Source: Clostridia bacterium (GTDB lineage: Bacteria > Bacillota > Peptococcia > Peptococcales > BICA1-8). From it: 36,035 bases of DNA. The position numbers and the translations under genes were made by a program. Where the stretch lies: positions 1-36,035 of the forward strand of contig JASKKI010000020.1 of assembly GCA_030154225.1 (NCBI GenBank), read 5' to 3'. This document shows positions 8,880 to 17,112 of this stretch, piece after piece. The notes under the pieces are model-generated. The model saw nothing but the letters and a program-made list of their open reading frames with translations. It was not told the origin of the DNA and searched no databases. Every line of letters starts with the position of its first letter. The stretch's first letter is position 1.

Positions 8880-9316
8880 CGACAATTACCTCCTTTTAAT
8901 AAATTGAAATATCTAAATAATTTTTCCCTTAATAATATATTGTCAAATATTAATGTTTTTAAGCAATTTTGTAGTTATTATATTATTACTAATTATTGTT
9001 TACTAATTACAATTAGCTTAAAATTTTTAAAAGTATTACAGGATTTTTGATGTTTAATAATATTGGCTATATTGGTAAATGGTTGATAAAGTTTTAAAAG
9101 TGAATAACCTTTTTTAGCATGATAATAGGGATTTTCTGCGCCCACCAATTATCTGCTATATCGCTGTTGGAAGTTTTTGTACAAATGGGAAGTACATACA
9201 TATTAATTCGTTCTTTGTAGAATATTAAAGCAGTAGGATTCTTTAAAATGAATTAATGGATGAAAGAAGTTTGATTGAGGGCTGAGCCAAGTAAGAAGGT
9301 ACGAGGAGATGGAAAA
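8880..9316. other. AT-rich divergent intergenic region, no gene seen
   Basis: A 437-bp gap between the divergent HtrA and germination genes. On the minus strand TTGACA (8946-8941) could be a -35 box for htrA, but no good -10 follows at the normal distance. A 10-base direct repeat TTACTAATTA occurs at 8986-8995 and 9000-9009. A 33-codon ORF from 9119 has no ribosome site and is not credible. No RNA gene was recognised. Confidence 0.6.
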
Positions 9317-10918
9317 ATGGTCAAATTCCGTAAACTGACTAAAGCGGGGTTGCTAGGTCAAATACAGGATAATTTTAAAAAAATTATTGCATCTGATGCT
9401 TCTTCAAAAAGCATTGTTTTAAGTAATGACCTTGAAATTAACCTCCAGCGAATTAAAGTCATTTTGCATAAGTGTAGTGATGTAGTTTACAGGGATTTTA
9501 TTTTTGCACAGAATGAACAGATCAGGCTGGCTTTAATTTATATAGATGGTCTGGCAGATTCAGGTCAGATCAGTAATCAGATCATGCGGGCGTTGGCTCT
9601 GGAGGTGCCAATGGCTGTACCCGGTCAGAACATTACCAAAAGTGAGGCTCTGGAATTTATTAAGCAGCGGGGTCTATGTATTAGTCAATTTAAGGAAACG
9701 GAACAGATGCAGGATATCATCCACGCAATTCTATCGGGAGATACTATTTTATTGGTTGATGGGCATGCTACTGCTATTATCAATAATTCCAGAGGGAAAG
9801 TACAGTCTCTTTCCAATTCGGAAGGCAAAACGATGGTACGAGGGCCACGGGAGCTTTTTGTTGAGAACTTACGGATAAATACAGCCCTGATTCGACGGAG
9901 AATAAAGAGTCCTAACCTGAAAATAGAGACCTTTAAGGTAGGTAATGTTAGTGATACCGACATAGCCTTAGTTTATATTGAAGGTATTGTTAATGAGAAG
10001 CTGGTAGCAGAAGTAAAAAGCCGGTTGGAAAAAATAAAAATTGATGCTGTTTTAGAAAGTGGCTATATAGAGGAACTGATTGAAGACAATCCTTGGAGTC
10101 TTTTTCCTACCGTTAACCATACCGAAAAACCGGATAAGTTGGCAGCTATGTTGCTGGAAGGACGTGTGGCTATTTTGTTGGACGGGACCCCTGTTGTCCT
10201 CACCGTTCCTAACTTGTTCGTAGAATATTTCCAAACCCCTGAAGATTATTACCAGCGGTTTTTATTTACCCCGGCTGCCCGGTTCATTCGGTTTATATCC
10301 ATGATTATTACACTTATACTGCCTTCCCTGTATATTGCCGTGGTCAGTTTCCATCATGAGTTACTCCCTACTCCACTCTTGTTGAGTTTTGCCGCACACC
10401 GGGAGGTGGTTCCCTTCCCAGTCTTTTTAGAGGTATTTATCATGGAAGTGGTTTTTGAAGTTTTAAGGGAAGCCGGGAATCGCCTGCCACAGCTTATAGG
10501 CCAAATCGTAAGTATTGGGGCAGCTCTGGTTCTGGGGGCGATGGCTGTACAAGCAGGTTTTATGGCTACCAGCACCGTTATTGTGGTTATCTTTACCGGT
10601 ATTGCTTCTTTTGTTTTTGCTTATAGTGCCAGTATTGCCTTTCGTTTGTTGAGGTTCGGTTTATTGGTTCTCGCGGGCACATTGGGCCTGTTCGGGTTGA
10701 TTAGTGGGGTAGCGGTCATTGCCATCCATATGTGCACCCTTCGCTCCTTCGGCGTGCCCTACCTATCCCCGATTGCCCCAACTACCGGTGCTGACCTGGC
10801 AGATGTGATTTATCGGGCACCTTGGTGGGCCATGTTCTCCCGTCCCCGGCTGATTGCAGGACAGAACAGGAAAAGGCAGGAACAGGGGCTAAAACCAAGC
10901 CCACAGAAAAATAAGTAG
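9317..10918 (+). CDS. gerAA: Spore germinant receptor subunit A (GerAA/GerKA family)
   Basis: The A subunit of an inner-membrane germinant receptor of dormant spores. The protein (533 residues) has a soluble N-terminal half (about residues 1-300), then a C-terminal membrane part with about five helices and the family-typical LLSFAAHREVVPFP and EVFIMEVVFEVLREAG stretches. Length is normal for GerAA. The ATG at 9317 follows GAGGAG by 8 bases; the frame also has a TTG at 9275, but that would lack a ribosome site. It is the first gene of an A-B-C-D operon. Such operons are normally made in the forespore under sigma-G. The germinant cannot be predicted. Confidence 0.95.
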   Translation: MVKFRKLTKAGLLGQIQDNFKKIIASDASSKSIVLSNDLEINLQRIKVILHKCSDVVYRDFIFAQNEQIRLALIYIDGLADSGQISNQIMRALALEVPMAVPGQNITKSEALEFIKQRGLCISQFKETEQMQDIIHAILSGDTILLVDGHATAIINNSRGKVQSLSNSEGKTMVRGPRELFVENLRINTALIRRRIKSPNLKIETFKVGNVSDTDIALVYIEGIVNEKLVAEVKSRLEKIKIDAVLESGYIEELIEDNPWSLFPTVNHTEKPDKLAAMLLEGRVAILLDGTPVVLTVPNLFVEYFQTPEDYYQRFLFTPAARFIRFISMIITLILPSLYIAVVSFHHELLPTPLLLSFAAHREVVPFPVFLEVFIMEVVFEVLREAGNRLPQLIGQIVSIGAALVLGAMAVQAGFMATSTVIVVIFTGIASFVFAYSASIAFRLLRFGLLVLAGTLGLFGLISGVAVIAIHMCTLRSFGVPYLSPIAPTTGADLADVIYRAPWWAMFSRPRLIAGQNRKRQEQGLKPSPQKNK

Positions 10919-10938
10919 AAAGGTAGGAGATAAGTCCA

Positions 10939-12039
10939 ATGCTGGAAAAGGGTAAAATTAGCAGTATACAGGCCATTATGTTAATGATAAGCATGATTCT
11001 GCCTACAGCAGTTCTTACCGTTCCTGCTATTACCGTAAAGTCTGCCAGGCAGGATGCCTGGTTCTCTATAATAATTGCCACCATGGCGGGACTGCTGATT
11101 GCCTGGATGGTAGTGAACTTAGGTCTTCGCTTTCCGGAAAAAACTTTGTTTGAATACATAGAGGATATTTTAGGAAAGATACCGGGAAAAATCCTAGGTT
11201 TCCTTTATATCTGGTGGTTTTTACACATGAATGCCCTAGTAATCAGGGAGTATGGTGTATTCCTAGCTACAGCAGTAATGCCCGATACCCCCATAATTAT
11301 TTTTCACATTGTAGTGGTGGCTGTGGCGGCTTATGCTGTTCGTAACGGTCTGGAAGTGTTAAGCCGGGCTAACCAGTTACTGATCCCAACTACGGTGCTT
11401 TTGGCTTTAGTGTTCATTTTATCCATTCCAAATATGAAACTATCCAGAGTATTACCACTTTTCGATGCCGGCTTGTTCCCAATTGTAAAGGGGGCAGTAG
11501 TACCTGCTAGCTGGCTGGGGGAAATTGTAACTTTTGCTATGATTATTCCTTATCTTAGTAAGCCCAAAGAAGCTTACCGCGTTGCATTTCTATCTATTTT
11601 GTTGGTCAGCTTTTTCTTAACAACTAGCATTCTGGAGGCATTACTAATTTTTGGTCCTAATCTGACAGGATCCTGGATTTTTCCGACTTTTAATGCAGTT
11701 CGGATGATTTCTGTTGGCAATTCCCTGGGACGCCTAGAGATAATTATTGTCTTGGCCTGGGTACTTGGGGGATTTTTTAAAATTGGGGTTTTTTACTATG
11801 CTGCCGTTCTGGGTAGTGCTCAGTGGTTAAAACTCAAAAATTATCAACCTTTGGTGTTGCCCGTGGGAATAATTCTGGTAGCTTTATCAATTCTTATCCA
11901 TGATGGTATTGTAGATCTTCTTGATTTTCTGAAGAGAGTCTGGCCGCCTTACGCGTTAATAGTTTTTGAAGCGGGAATTCCGCTAGTATTATTGATCATT
12001 GCCGTAGTTGGAAGAAAAGGAGGGAGAAAAATTGCTTAA
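10939..12039 (+). CDS. gerAB: Spore germinant receptor subunit B, APC-type permease (GerAB family)
   Basis: A 366-residue integral membrane protein with about ten hydrophobic helices, of the endospore-germination permease branch of the amino acid/polyamine/organocation superfamily. In known receptors the B subunit binds the germinant and, with A, forms an ion channel. It starts 20 bases after gerAA behind TAGGAGAT. Its 3' end overlaps the start of gerAC by 8 bases, implying translational coupling. The conserved early stretch ILPTAVLTVPAITVKSARQDAW and the length agree with the family. Confidence 0.94.
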   Translation: MLEKGKISSIQAIMLMISMILPTAVLTVPAITVKSARQDAWFSIIIATMAGLLIAWMVVNLGLRFPEKTLFEYIEDILGKIPGKILGFLYIWWFLHMNALVIREYGVFLATAVMPDTPIIIFHIVVVAVAAYAVRNGLEVLSRANQLLIPTTVLLALVFILSIPNMKLSRVLPLFDAGLFPIVKGAVVPASWLGEIVTFAMIIPYLSKPKEAYRVAFLSILLVSFFLTTSILEALLIFGPNLTGSWIFPTFNAVRMISVGNSLGRLEIIIVLAWVLGGFFKIGVFYYAAVLGSAQWLKLKNYQPLVLPVGIILVALSILIHDGIVDLLDFLKRVWPPYALIVFEAGIPLVLLIIAVVGRKGGRKIA

Positions 12040-13216
12040 AAAAATTGCTTTTCTCCTTTTATTGTTCCTTTTAATTAGCCCTCTGGAAGGCTGTTGGAGT
12101 CGCAGAGAAATTAATGAAATAGCCATTGTGTTAGGGACAGGAGTTGACTGGACAGCAGAAGGTAAGCTCAGGCTTACCGTACAGATAGCAAATCCTGGTG
12201 CTTTTGTCGGGGAGGGAGGCAGGGGCCAGGAAGCTACAAACTGGGTTGTTTCCGCAGAAAGCAAAACTATCGAGGAGGCAGAAAGGGTCCTGGCAAAAAT
12301 GGTTCCCCGTGACCTTCACTGGGATCAGTCTATTATTCTGGTATTAGGAGAGGAAATGGCTAAAAAGGGAACAAATATGGTTACAGATTTTTTTCAGCGT
12401 AATATTGAACCCCGAGAAATTATGTGGTTAATGGTGGCTAAAGGAGAGGCCAAAAATTTTTTGGAAACTTATTCGGAACTGGAGAAAACTTCAGCACAGG
12501 CCGCTGGCTTCTTAACCAGAATGAAAACCGGTTATTCCGTACAGCTTTGGGAATATGCCGAAATGCTGGCTAGTAAGGGAGTACAGCCTGTAGCCACCCG
12601 GGTTGAGGTAAAAGAAGTGGGGGTAACCCCGGGGTTAGACCTGGAGAAGATGACTCCTATTCATAAACAGGTGGAAATCTCCGGTGTAGGAGTATTTAAA
12701 GAGGATAAACTAATCGGGTGGCTGGACGAATACGAGACCATAGGCCTACTTTGGCTAAAGAATGAATTTATAAAAGGAGTTATCACTATACCTTCTCCAA
12801 GTGAATCCAATAAAGAAGTATCTATCAAAATCCGGCGGGGAAGTACGAAGATTGTACCGGAATTCGATGGGGAGAACCTGCGGTTTACCATAAAGGTGAA
12901 AGTGGAGGGTGATATGGTAGAACAACAAGGCCGTGAGGACCTGGCCAAACCTGATAAGATCAAAGCATTAGAAAAAGAAATGGCAGAGGAGATTAAAAGA
13001 AGAGCCATAGTCCTTCTACAAAAGGCCCAGGGAGAGTTTGGGGTAGATATCTTTGGTTTTGGCGACGATTTCCACCGGAAATATAAAAAAGCCTGGCGGG
13101 AATTAAAAGACCAATGGGATGTGAAATTTGCGGAGGCTGAGGTTAATATTGAAGTAGAAGCCTATATACGGGAGATCAGTCTTTTAGGTAAAAGGGCCAG
13201 TAGCCCTGAAAAATAA
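12032..13216 (+). CDS. gerAC: Spore germinant receptor lipoprotein subunit C (GerAC family)
   Basis: A 394-residue lipoprotein. The signal peptide (LLKKIAFLLLLFLLI) ends in a lipobox LEGC with the acylated cysteine at residue 21, followed by WSRREINE, which is typical of GerAC. The rest is a soluble, mixed alpha/beta protein ending in the family-like FGFGDDFHRKYKKAW and EVNIEVEAYIRE stretches. The TTG at 12032 is 7 bases from AAGGAGGG and is the best start; an upstream in-frame TTG (12008) lies before the ribosome site. It overlaps gerAB by 8 bases. It anchors the receptor at the outer face of the spore inner membrane. Confidence 0.94.
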   Translation: MLKKIAFLLLLFLLISPLEGCWSRREINEIAIVLGTGVDWTAEGKLRLTVQIANPGAFVGEGGRGQEATNWVVSAESKTIEEAERVLAKMVPRDLHWDQSIILVLGEEMAKKGTNMVTDFFQRNIEPREIMWLMVAKGEAKNFLETYSELEKTSAQAAGFLTRMKTGYSVQLWEYAEMLASKGVQPVATRVEVKEVGVTPGLDLEKMTPIHKQVEISGVGVFKEDKLIGWLDEYETIGLLWLKNEFIKGVITIPSPSESNKEVSIKIRRGSTKIVPEFDGENLRFTIKVKVEGDMVEQQGREDLAKPDKIKALEKEMAEEIKRRAIVLLQKAQGEFGVDIFGFGDDFHRKYKKAWRELKDQWDVKFAEAEVNIEVEAYIREISLLGKRASSPEK

Positions 13217-13247
13217 ATTTTGTTTAGATACCAAGTACAGAGGGTGA

Positions 13248-13472
13248 ATGAGAAATATGATTGCTTTACTTTTTCTATTATTCATCGGGATTATCCTGTT
13301 GGAGGTGCCTGGCCTAGTAAAAAAGAAAATGTGGCGGGAACTGGTTTCATTTTCCATATATCTGTTTATCGGGATGGCCTTAAGTATTCCCCAGGTATTG
13401 GGAGTAAAAATTCCCAACCCCACTAAAGTTATTGAGGTGATTTTTCGACCCATATCGGAACTACTCAAGTAA
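13248..13472 (+). CDS. Small two-helix membrane protein, candidate D subunit of the germinant receptor
   Basis: A 74-residue protein with two hydrophobic helices (about residues 4-19 and 33-50) and a basic loop (KKKMWRE) between. Small two-helix D proteins of about this size are known from some Bacillus receptor operons (GerKD/YczF, GerUD), where they modulate germination. Its place as the fourth gene, 31 bases after gerAC and before a strong terminator, supports that role. The ATG at 13248 is only 3 bases after AGGG; the ATG at 13257 (71 residues) is 12 bases away. An overlapping ORF in another frame (13220-13426) has no family features and is discarded. Confidence 0.75.
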   Translation: MRNMIALLFLLFIGIILLEVPGLVKKKMWRELVSFSIYLFIGMALSIPQVLGVKIPNPTKVIEVIFRPISELLK

Positions 13473-13492
13473 ATATAGCCACCACCATACAT

Positions 13493-13541
13493 AATAACAA
13501 CATAAGTTTGCTATGGGCAAACTTATGTTGTTATTTTTTTT
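13493..13541 (+). terminator. Terminator of the germination operon
   Basis: Perfect 19-bp stem (13493-13511 with 13517-13535) with loop TATGG, followed by a T-run. It lies 20 bases after the D-gene stop. Because the left arm is A-rich it can also serve the converging M42 peptidase gene. Confidence 0.93.
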
Positions 13542-13559
13542 CTAATATGCTAAATATAT

Positions 13560-14633
13560 TTATTTTTTTATTAAATCAACTGTACTGGCATCCAGTTTTT
13601 TTATCATTTCCACCAGCAATTTTAAAAGGTTCTCGTAGTCATCCCGGTGGAAAGTGCTGGTATGGCTGTGAATATAGCGGGTCGGTATACCAAAAGCTAC
13701 AGAAGGTACCCCTGAGCCGTATTTATGGATTGCCCCTCCGTCAGTCCCACCACCCATCATAGTAGCAAATTGGAGAGGAATACCTAGGGAGTTAGCAGTA
13801 TCGATGACAAAATCCCTAAGACTCCTATTAGGAATCATAGAAGCATCAGCAAGAAGTACTAGAGGACCTTTACCAAGTTTTACATCTATATGTAAATTCT
13901 CTAGGCCAGGGGTATCACCGGCGATACCAACATCTAAAACAAAGGTTAGGTCGGGTTTAATTAAATCTGTGGAAGTTTGTGCACCTCTTAAACCAACCTC
14001 TTCTTGAACAGTACCAACTCCATATACGGTGTTAGGGTGCTGAATTTTGGCCAGTTCTTCAATTACTTCCATAAATAATGCTACACCCAAACGGTCATCT
14101 AGAGCTTTAGCCATAACATATTTGGGATTATGCATTAAGGCAAAATTACTTTCAGGTACAATAACATCTCCAGGGCGTATGCCGAATTTCTCCATGGCTT
14201 CTTCTTTACTTTCTGCTCCCACATCGATGAACATGGTTTTTTTCTCGATAACCTTTTCTCTTTCTTTAGCATCTAAGAGATGAGGAGGAGTTGAACCTAT
14301 TATACCAGGAATGTTACCTTTCGATGTTTTAACAATAACCCGGTGAGCTAATAATACCTGGTCCCACCAACCTCCTAAAGGGATAAACTTTAGGTAACCT
14401 TCTTTAGTTATGGCATTAACAAGGAAACCGATTTCATCCATATGGCCAGGTAGCATGATCTTAGGATTTTCATCTGTACCTTGTTTTTTACAGATAATAC
14501 TTCCTAAATTGTCATAACTAATTTCTGTTAATTTTTCCATCCGTTCTTTGATATAGTATTTGACTTCCTCCTCAAAACCGGAAACACCATGTAATTCGGT
14601 CAATTCCTTTATCAACTGTAATCTTTTATCCAA
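13560..14633 (-). CDS. M42 family zinc aminopeptidase (glutamyl aminopeptidase/FrvX-like)
   Basis: A 357-residue cytosolic metallopeptidase, probably a large TET-type oligomer that trims peptides. The two-metal site is visible: GHMDEIGF near residue 68, ALDDRLG near 180, the EEVGLRG acid pair near 213, the conserved LDVGIAGDTPG near 235, and the C-terminal IHSHTSTFH metal ligand region near 322. It has the family's N-terminal LTELHGVSGFE. The TTG at 14633 lies 9 bases after GGGAGG. It is transcribed alone, converging with the germination operon. Annotated relatives include endoglucanase-M and FrvX; the peptidase function is the safe call. Confidence 0.93.
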   Translation of the reverse strand: MDKRLQLIKELTELHGVSGFEEEVKYYIKERMEKLTEISYDNLGSIICKKQGTDENPKIMLPGHMDEIGFLVNAITKEGYLKFIPLGGWWDQVLLAHRVIVKTSKGNIPGIIGSTPPHLLDAKEREKVIEKKTMFIDVGAESKEEAMEKFGIRPGDVIVPESNFALMHNPKYVMAKALDDRLGVALFMEVIEELAKIQHPNTVYGVGTVQEEVGLRGAQTSTDLIKPDLTFVLDVGIAGDTPGLENLHIDVKLGKGPLVLLADASMIPNRSLRDFVIDTANSLGIPLQFATMMGGGTDGGAIHKYGSGVPSVAFGIPTRYIHSHTSTFHRDDYENLLKLLVEMIKKLDASTVDLIKK

Positions 14634-14807
14634 ATTATCAAACCTCCCTTAAATTAACCTTAACCTAGCGAAGGGAAACCTCAACCTTTTTATATTATAA
14701 CCAATAAAAAGAAAAATGTGGGTTTAATTTTGACTGTTTTACTAGTTAGGAGAGGGCAAATCTGATATTATGTCTCCTGTAGACTTCTTAATTATATCGG
14801 GAGGTAG

Positions 14808-15077
14808 TTTCCTGATGCCCCTACTTTACGAGGTTCAAAACACTTGGAAGAATTAATAAAGTTTAAAAAGCGAGGGCAAAAAGCGGCAGTGGTTTTTATC
14901 ATTATGAGAGAAGATGCAGACTTTTTTTCTCCTAATGATGAAATGGATTCTGTATTTGGAAATACTTTACGGAAAGCTAAAAATTCAGGAGTTGAAGTAT
15001 ATGCCTATAAATGCTCAATCAATCAGAAAGGAATTTCTTATGGCGGTAAAATTCCCGTTAGGCTTGATCTATTATAG
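14808..15077 (+). pseudogene. sfsA: 3' remnant of sfsA (sugar fermentation stimulation protein homologue)
   Basis: The frame from 14808 reads FPDAPTLRGSKHLEEL and goes on through SFSPNDEMD-like and GVEVYAYKC segments to a normal stop. This is the conserved C-terminal part of SfsA, about 89 of the usual 230 or so residues. A TAG (14805-14807) stands directly before the first recognisable residue, and I find no N-terminal SfsA sequence in any frame between it and the M42 gene. A TTG at 14844 could start a 77-residue product but has no ribosome site. The gene is best read as a decayed fragment whose 5' two-thirds were deleted. Confidence 0.8.
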
Positions 15078-15133
15078 GATATAATAATAGTTAAGGACAA
15101 TATTCCAATTATGTTGTAGTTATTGCAGGATTT

Positions 15134-15150
15134 TGTCAAATTTAGACGAA
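15134..15150 (+). promoter_or_regulatory. Candidate tandem Spo0A-like boxes
   Basis: TGTCAAA (15134-15140) and AGACGAA (15144-15150) each differ by one base from the Spo0A box (TGNCGAA, usually TGTCGAA) and are 10 bases apart, one helical turn, as in many Spo0A targets. They lie 61-77 bases upstream of the P-loop/Asp23 gene. A TATAAT at 15080-15085 lies upstream. Both boxes are imperfect, so this is tentative. Confidence 0.35.
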
Positions 15151-15210
15151 ATTTACAGAATAGAACTTTCCCAGGGTGAAGAACCCTGTATTTATGGGGT
15201 GATGTATTAA

Positions 15211-16020
15211 ATGAAAGTATATGCTTTAATAGGAGCAAGCGGGACGGGTAAAAGTCATAAAGCAATGTTAGTTGCTTCGGAAAAAGGAATTGATACCATA
15301 ATAGATGATGGTCTTTTAATTAAAGACGGAAAAAAACTAGCTGGTTTTTCTGCTAAAAGGGAAATGACTTCTATTCAAGCAGTAAAAAGGGCCATTTTTA
15401 TGGATTATGAACATGCCCGCGCTGTAAGGGAAGAAATAAAAAAAATTAACCCTGATAAGATTTTGATCTTAGGTACCTCCTTGAAAATGGTTGAAAAAAT
15501 AACCAGAGCTTTAGAGATACCTAATCCTGATAATTTAATATATATTGAGGACATTTCATCTGAACTTGATATTCGAAAAGCTAGAAGGATGCGTACCGAA
15601 TTTGGCAAACATGTTATTCCTTTACCCACCATTGAAGTAAAAAAAGATTTTCCCAATTATCTTATTGACCCTCTCCAATTTTTCTTTAAAAAGAAAGATG
15701 CCAAAAAAATTGGTGAAAAATCTATCATTAGACCCCGATTTAATATGTTAGGTAAGCTTCTTATTTCTGAGAATGTAATAGAACAGTTGACCAAAGCTGC
15801 CGCTTCTGATATTTCTGAAATTAAACAAGTCCTTAAGGTAAGTGTGGTTATGAATGAGGAAGGAGTTAAGATTGGAACTGAGATAAAAGCTTTATATGGG
15901 GCTAATTTAAAAAAAATTGCCAAGAATTTTCAAGAAGCTACTATCCAACTTATAGAAAAATTAACAGGATTGAATGTTTTGAGTGTGGAGGTTAAGGTTA
16001 GATCTCTCCACGTAGATTAA
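15211..16020 (+). CDS. P-loop NTPase fused to an Asp23/Gls24-like domain
   Basis: A 269-residue protein of unknown function. Residues 1-150 form a nucleotide-binding domain with Walker A GASGTGKS (8-15). The C-terminal part, from about residue 178 (GKLLISENVIEQLTKAAA) to LTGLNVLSVEVKVRSL, has the pattern of the Asp23/Gls24 domain found in alkaline-shock and cell-envelope proteins. No signal peptide or membrane helix is present, so it is cytosolic. The ATG at 15211 follows GGGGTGAT by about 7 bases. A 6-bp hairpin (CAGGGT/ACCCTG, 15172-15188) lies in the leader. It appears to be a single-gene unit; the domain pairing suggests an envelope or stress role but no reaction can be given. Confidence 0.85.
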   Translation: MKVYALIGASGTGKSHKAMLVASEKGIDTIIDDGLLIKDGKKLAGFSAKREMTSIQAVKRAIFMDYEHARAVREEIKKINPDKILILGTSLKMVEKITRALEIPNPDNLIYIEDISSELDIRKARRMRTEFGKHVIPLPTIEVKKDFPNYLIDPLQFFFKKKDAKKIGEKSIIRPRFNMLGKLLISENVIEQLTKAAASDISEIKQVLKVSVVMNEEGVKIGTEIKALYGANLKKIAKNFQEATIQLIEKLTGLNVLSVEVKVRSLHVD

Positions 16021-16135
16021 TTAGGCTATTGCTATCCACCACTTTAGAGCAGCCCTGCATTAAATATCTTTTGAACAAAATTGAAACTAACGTATATTGT
16101 CACGGAAGTCATTTTCTTCTTTTAGAATTTAATTT

Positions 16136-16143
16136 GATATAAT
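16136..16143 (+). promoter_or_regulatory. Extended -10 promoter for the dnaD-dnaI gene run
   Basis: TGATATAAT (16135-16143) is an extended -10 element (TGN plus a perfect TATAAT at 16138-16143). No convincing -35 hexamer is found 17 bases upstream, which is acceptable for extended -10 promoters. Start of transcription would be near 16150, about 35 bases before the first gene. Confidence 0.55.
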
Positions 16144-16184
16144 TTTAATAGCATGTAGGTTTTTTATAATTAGGAGTGATTTAT

Positions 16185-17096
16185 TTGGGAAAACAAAATA
16201 TGACAGCATGGTTTCTGGAGAGTGGATTTGTCGGTATTCCTAAGAATTTAATAGGACTTATGGAACCTCTAGGACTCACTTTTGATGATCTGGGCAAAAT
16301 TATTTATTTATTATATTGTGGTTGTGACCAGGTTAAAAAAAGTGATAGATATGCCCAAGAGGCTGTGAAAACCCTTTATAAAAAAGGCTTAATAAATTGG
16401 TTTCCCGAAGTGGAAAAAGTAGATTTTTCGCCAATGTTTAATATTATTGGTGAAAATTTAGGTGTTGAGCCCATCCAGGTTGAAACAGCAGCTACTACTA
16501 CCAGTGAATTGGAATATTCCCAGTTTATTAAAAATCTAGAAAAAAAATTAGCCAGGTTTTTGTCGGTAAAAGAAAAAGTTGAATTACAAAAGGCGGCTCA
16601 ACAGTATAATTGGTCTTATGATTTATTATATGATATGTATGTTTTTTACCAGAGTAATTTTAGGAGGCAGTATGTTTTTTCTTTTTTTGCAAAAATGGCC
16701 TTTGGGGCTAAAGTGGAAGACAAAGAAAGTTTAGCTCAATTTATCGAAAAATTAAATTATACTATTTATAAAGTAGTTGAAATAAAAAGAAGATTAGGTC
16801 ATAAAAACTATCCTACTGAAGTAGAAAAAGAGTGTTATCAAAAGTGGGTTAATGAATGGAAGTTTACCCACGAAATGGTTTTATTAGCTGTGGAACAGAC
16901 TATTCATGCTACCGACCCGTCTTTTAGTTACATAGATAAAGTTTTGGAAAATTGGCATAATGCCGAAATAAAAACACCGAAAGCTTTAGAAGTTTATTTA
17001 CAAAATAGGAAAAATGAAAAGAAAAATAAAAATACCAGGAGTTCAGGACAGTCTTTTGAGAAAGATAAAAGGGATTTAAGTTATTTAGTAGAATAG
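16185..17096 (+). CDS. DnaD-like primosomal/replication initiation protein
   Basis: A 303-residue protein with the DnaD plan: an N-terminal winged-helix part (about residues 1-85, IPKNLIGLMEPLGLTFDDLGKIIYLL), a low-complexity linker, and a C-terminal DnaD (DnaB_2) domain (about 220-280, YQKWVNEWKFTHEMVLLAVEQT ending in SFSYIDKVLENWHNAEIKT). The YIDKVLENW motif is highly typical. DnaD-type proteins help load the helicase at origins or stalled forks. I use the TTG at 16185, 8 bases after AGGAG; the GTG at 16176 lies inside that ribosome site. The helicase loader gene follows 16 bases later, which supports the role. Confidence 0.9.
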   Translation: MGKQNMTAWFLESGFVGIPKNLIGLMEPLGLTFDDLGKIIYLLYCGCDQVKKSDRYAQEAVKTLYKKGLINWFPEVEKVDFSPMFNIIGENLGVEPIQVETAATTTSELEYSQFIKNLEKKLARFLSVKEKVELQKAAQQYNWSYDLLYDMYVFYQSNFRRQYVFSFFAKMAFGAKVEDKESLAQFIEKLNYTIYKVVEIKRRLGHKNYPTEVEKECYQKWVNEWKFTHEMVLLAVEQTIHATDPSFSYIDKVLENWHNAEIKTPKALEVYLQNRKNEKKNKNTRSSGQSFEKDKRDLSYLVE

Positions 17097-17112
17097 GAGG
17101 AAGTTCAAATAA

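Noticed and set aside
9179-9205. Sigma-G or sigma-K-like promoter before gerAA (CATATTA at 9199-9205)
   Set aside because: The -10 fits a sigma-G pattern, but no GNATR -35 is found at 17-18 bases, and the AC-N16-CATATTAAT reading lacks the final TA. It is also rather far from the start at 9317. Kept as a warning about chance CATA hits.
9119-9220. 33-codon ORF upstream of gerAA
   Set aside because: No ribosome site and no conserved features; stops before the operon.
13220-13426. Alternative 68-residue ORF overlapping the D-type gene
   Set aside because: No membrane helices or family features, poor start context; the overlapping two-helix frame is much better.
14731-14776. Promoter for the sfsA remnant (TTGACT ... 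GATATTAT)
   Set aside because: The spacing between the two boxes is about 27 bases, too long for a sigma-A promoter.
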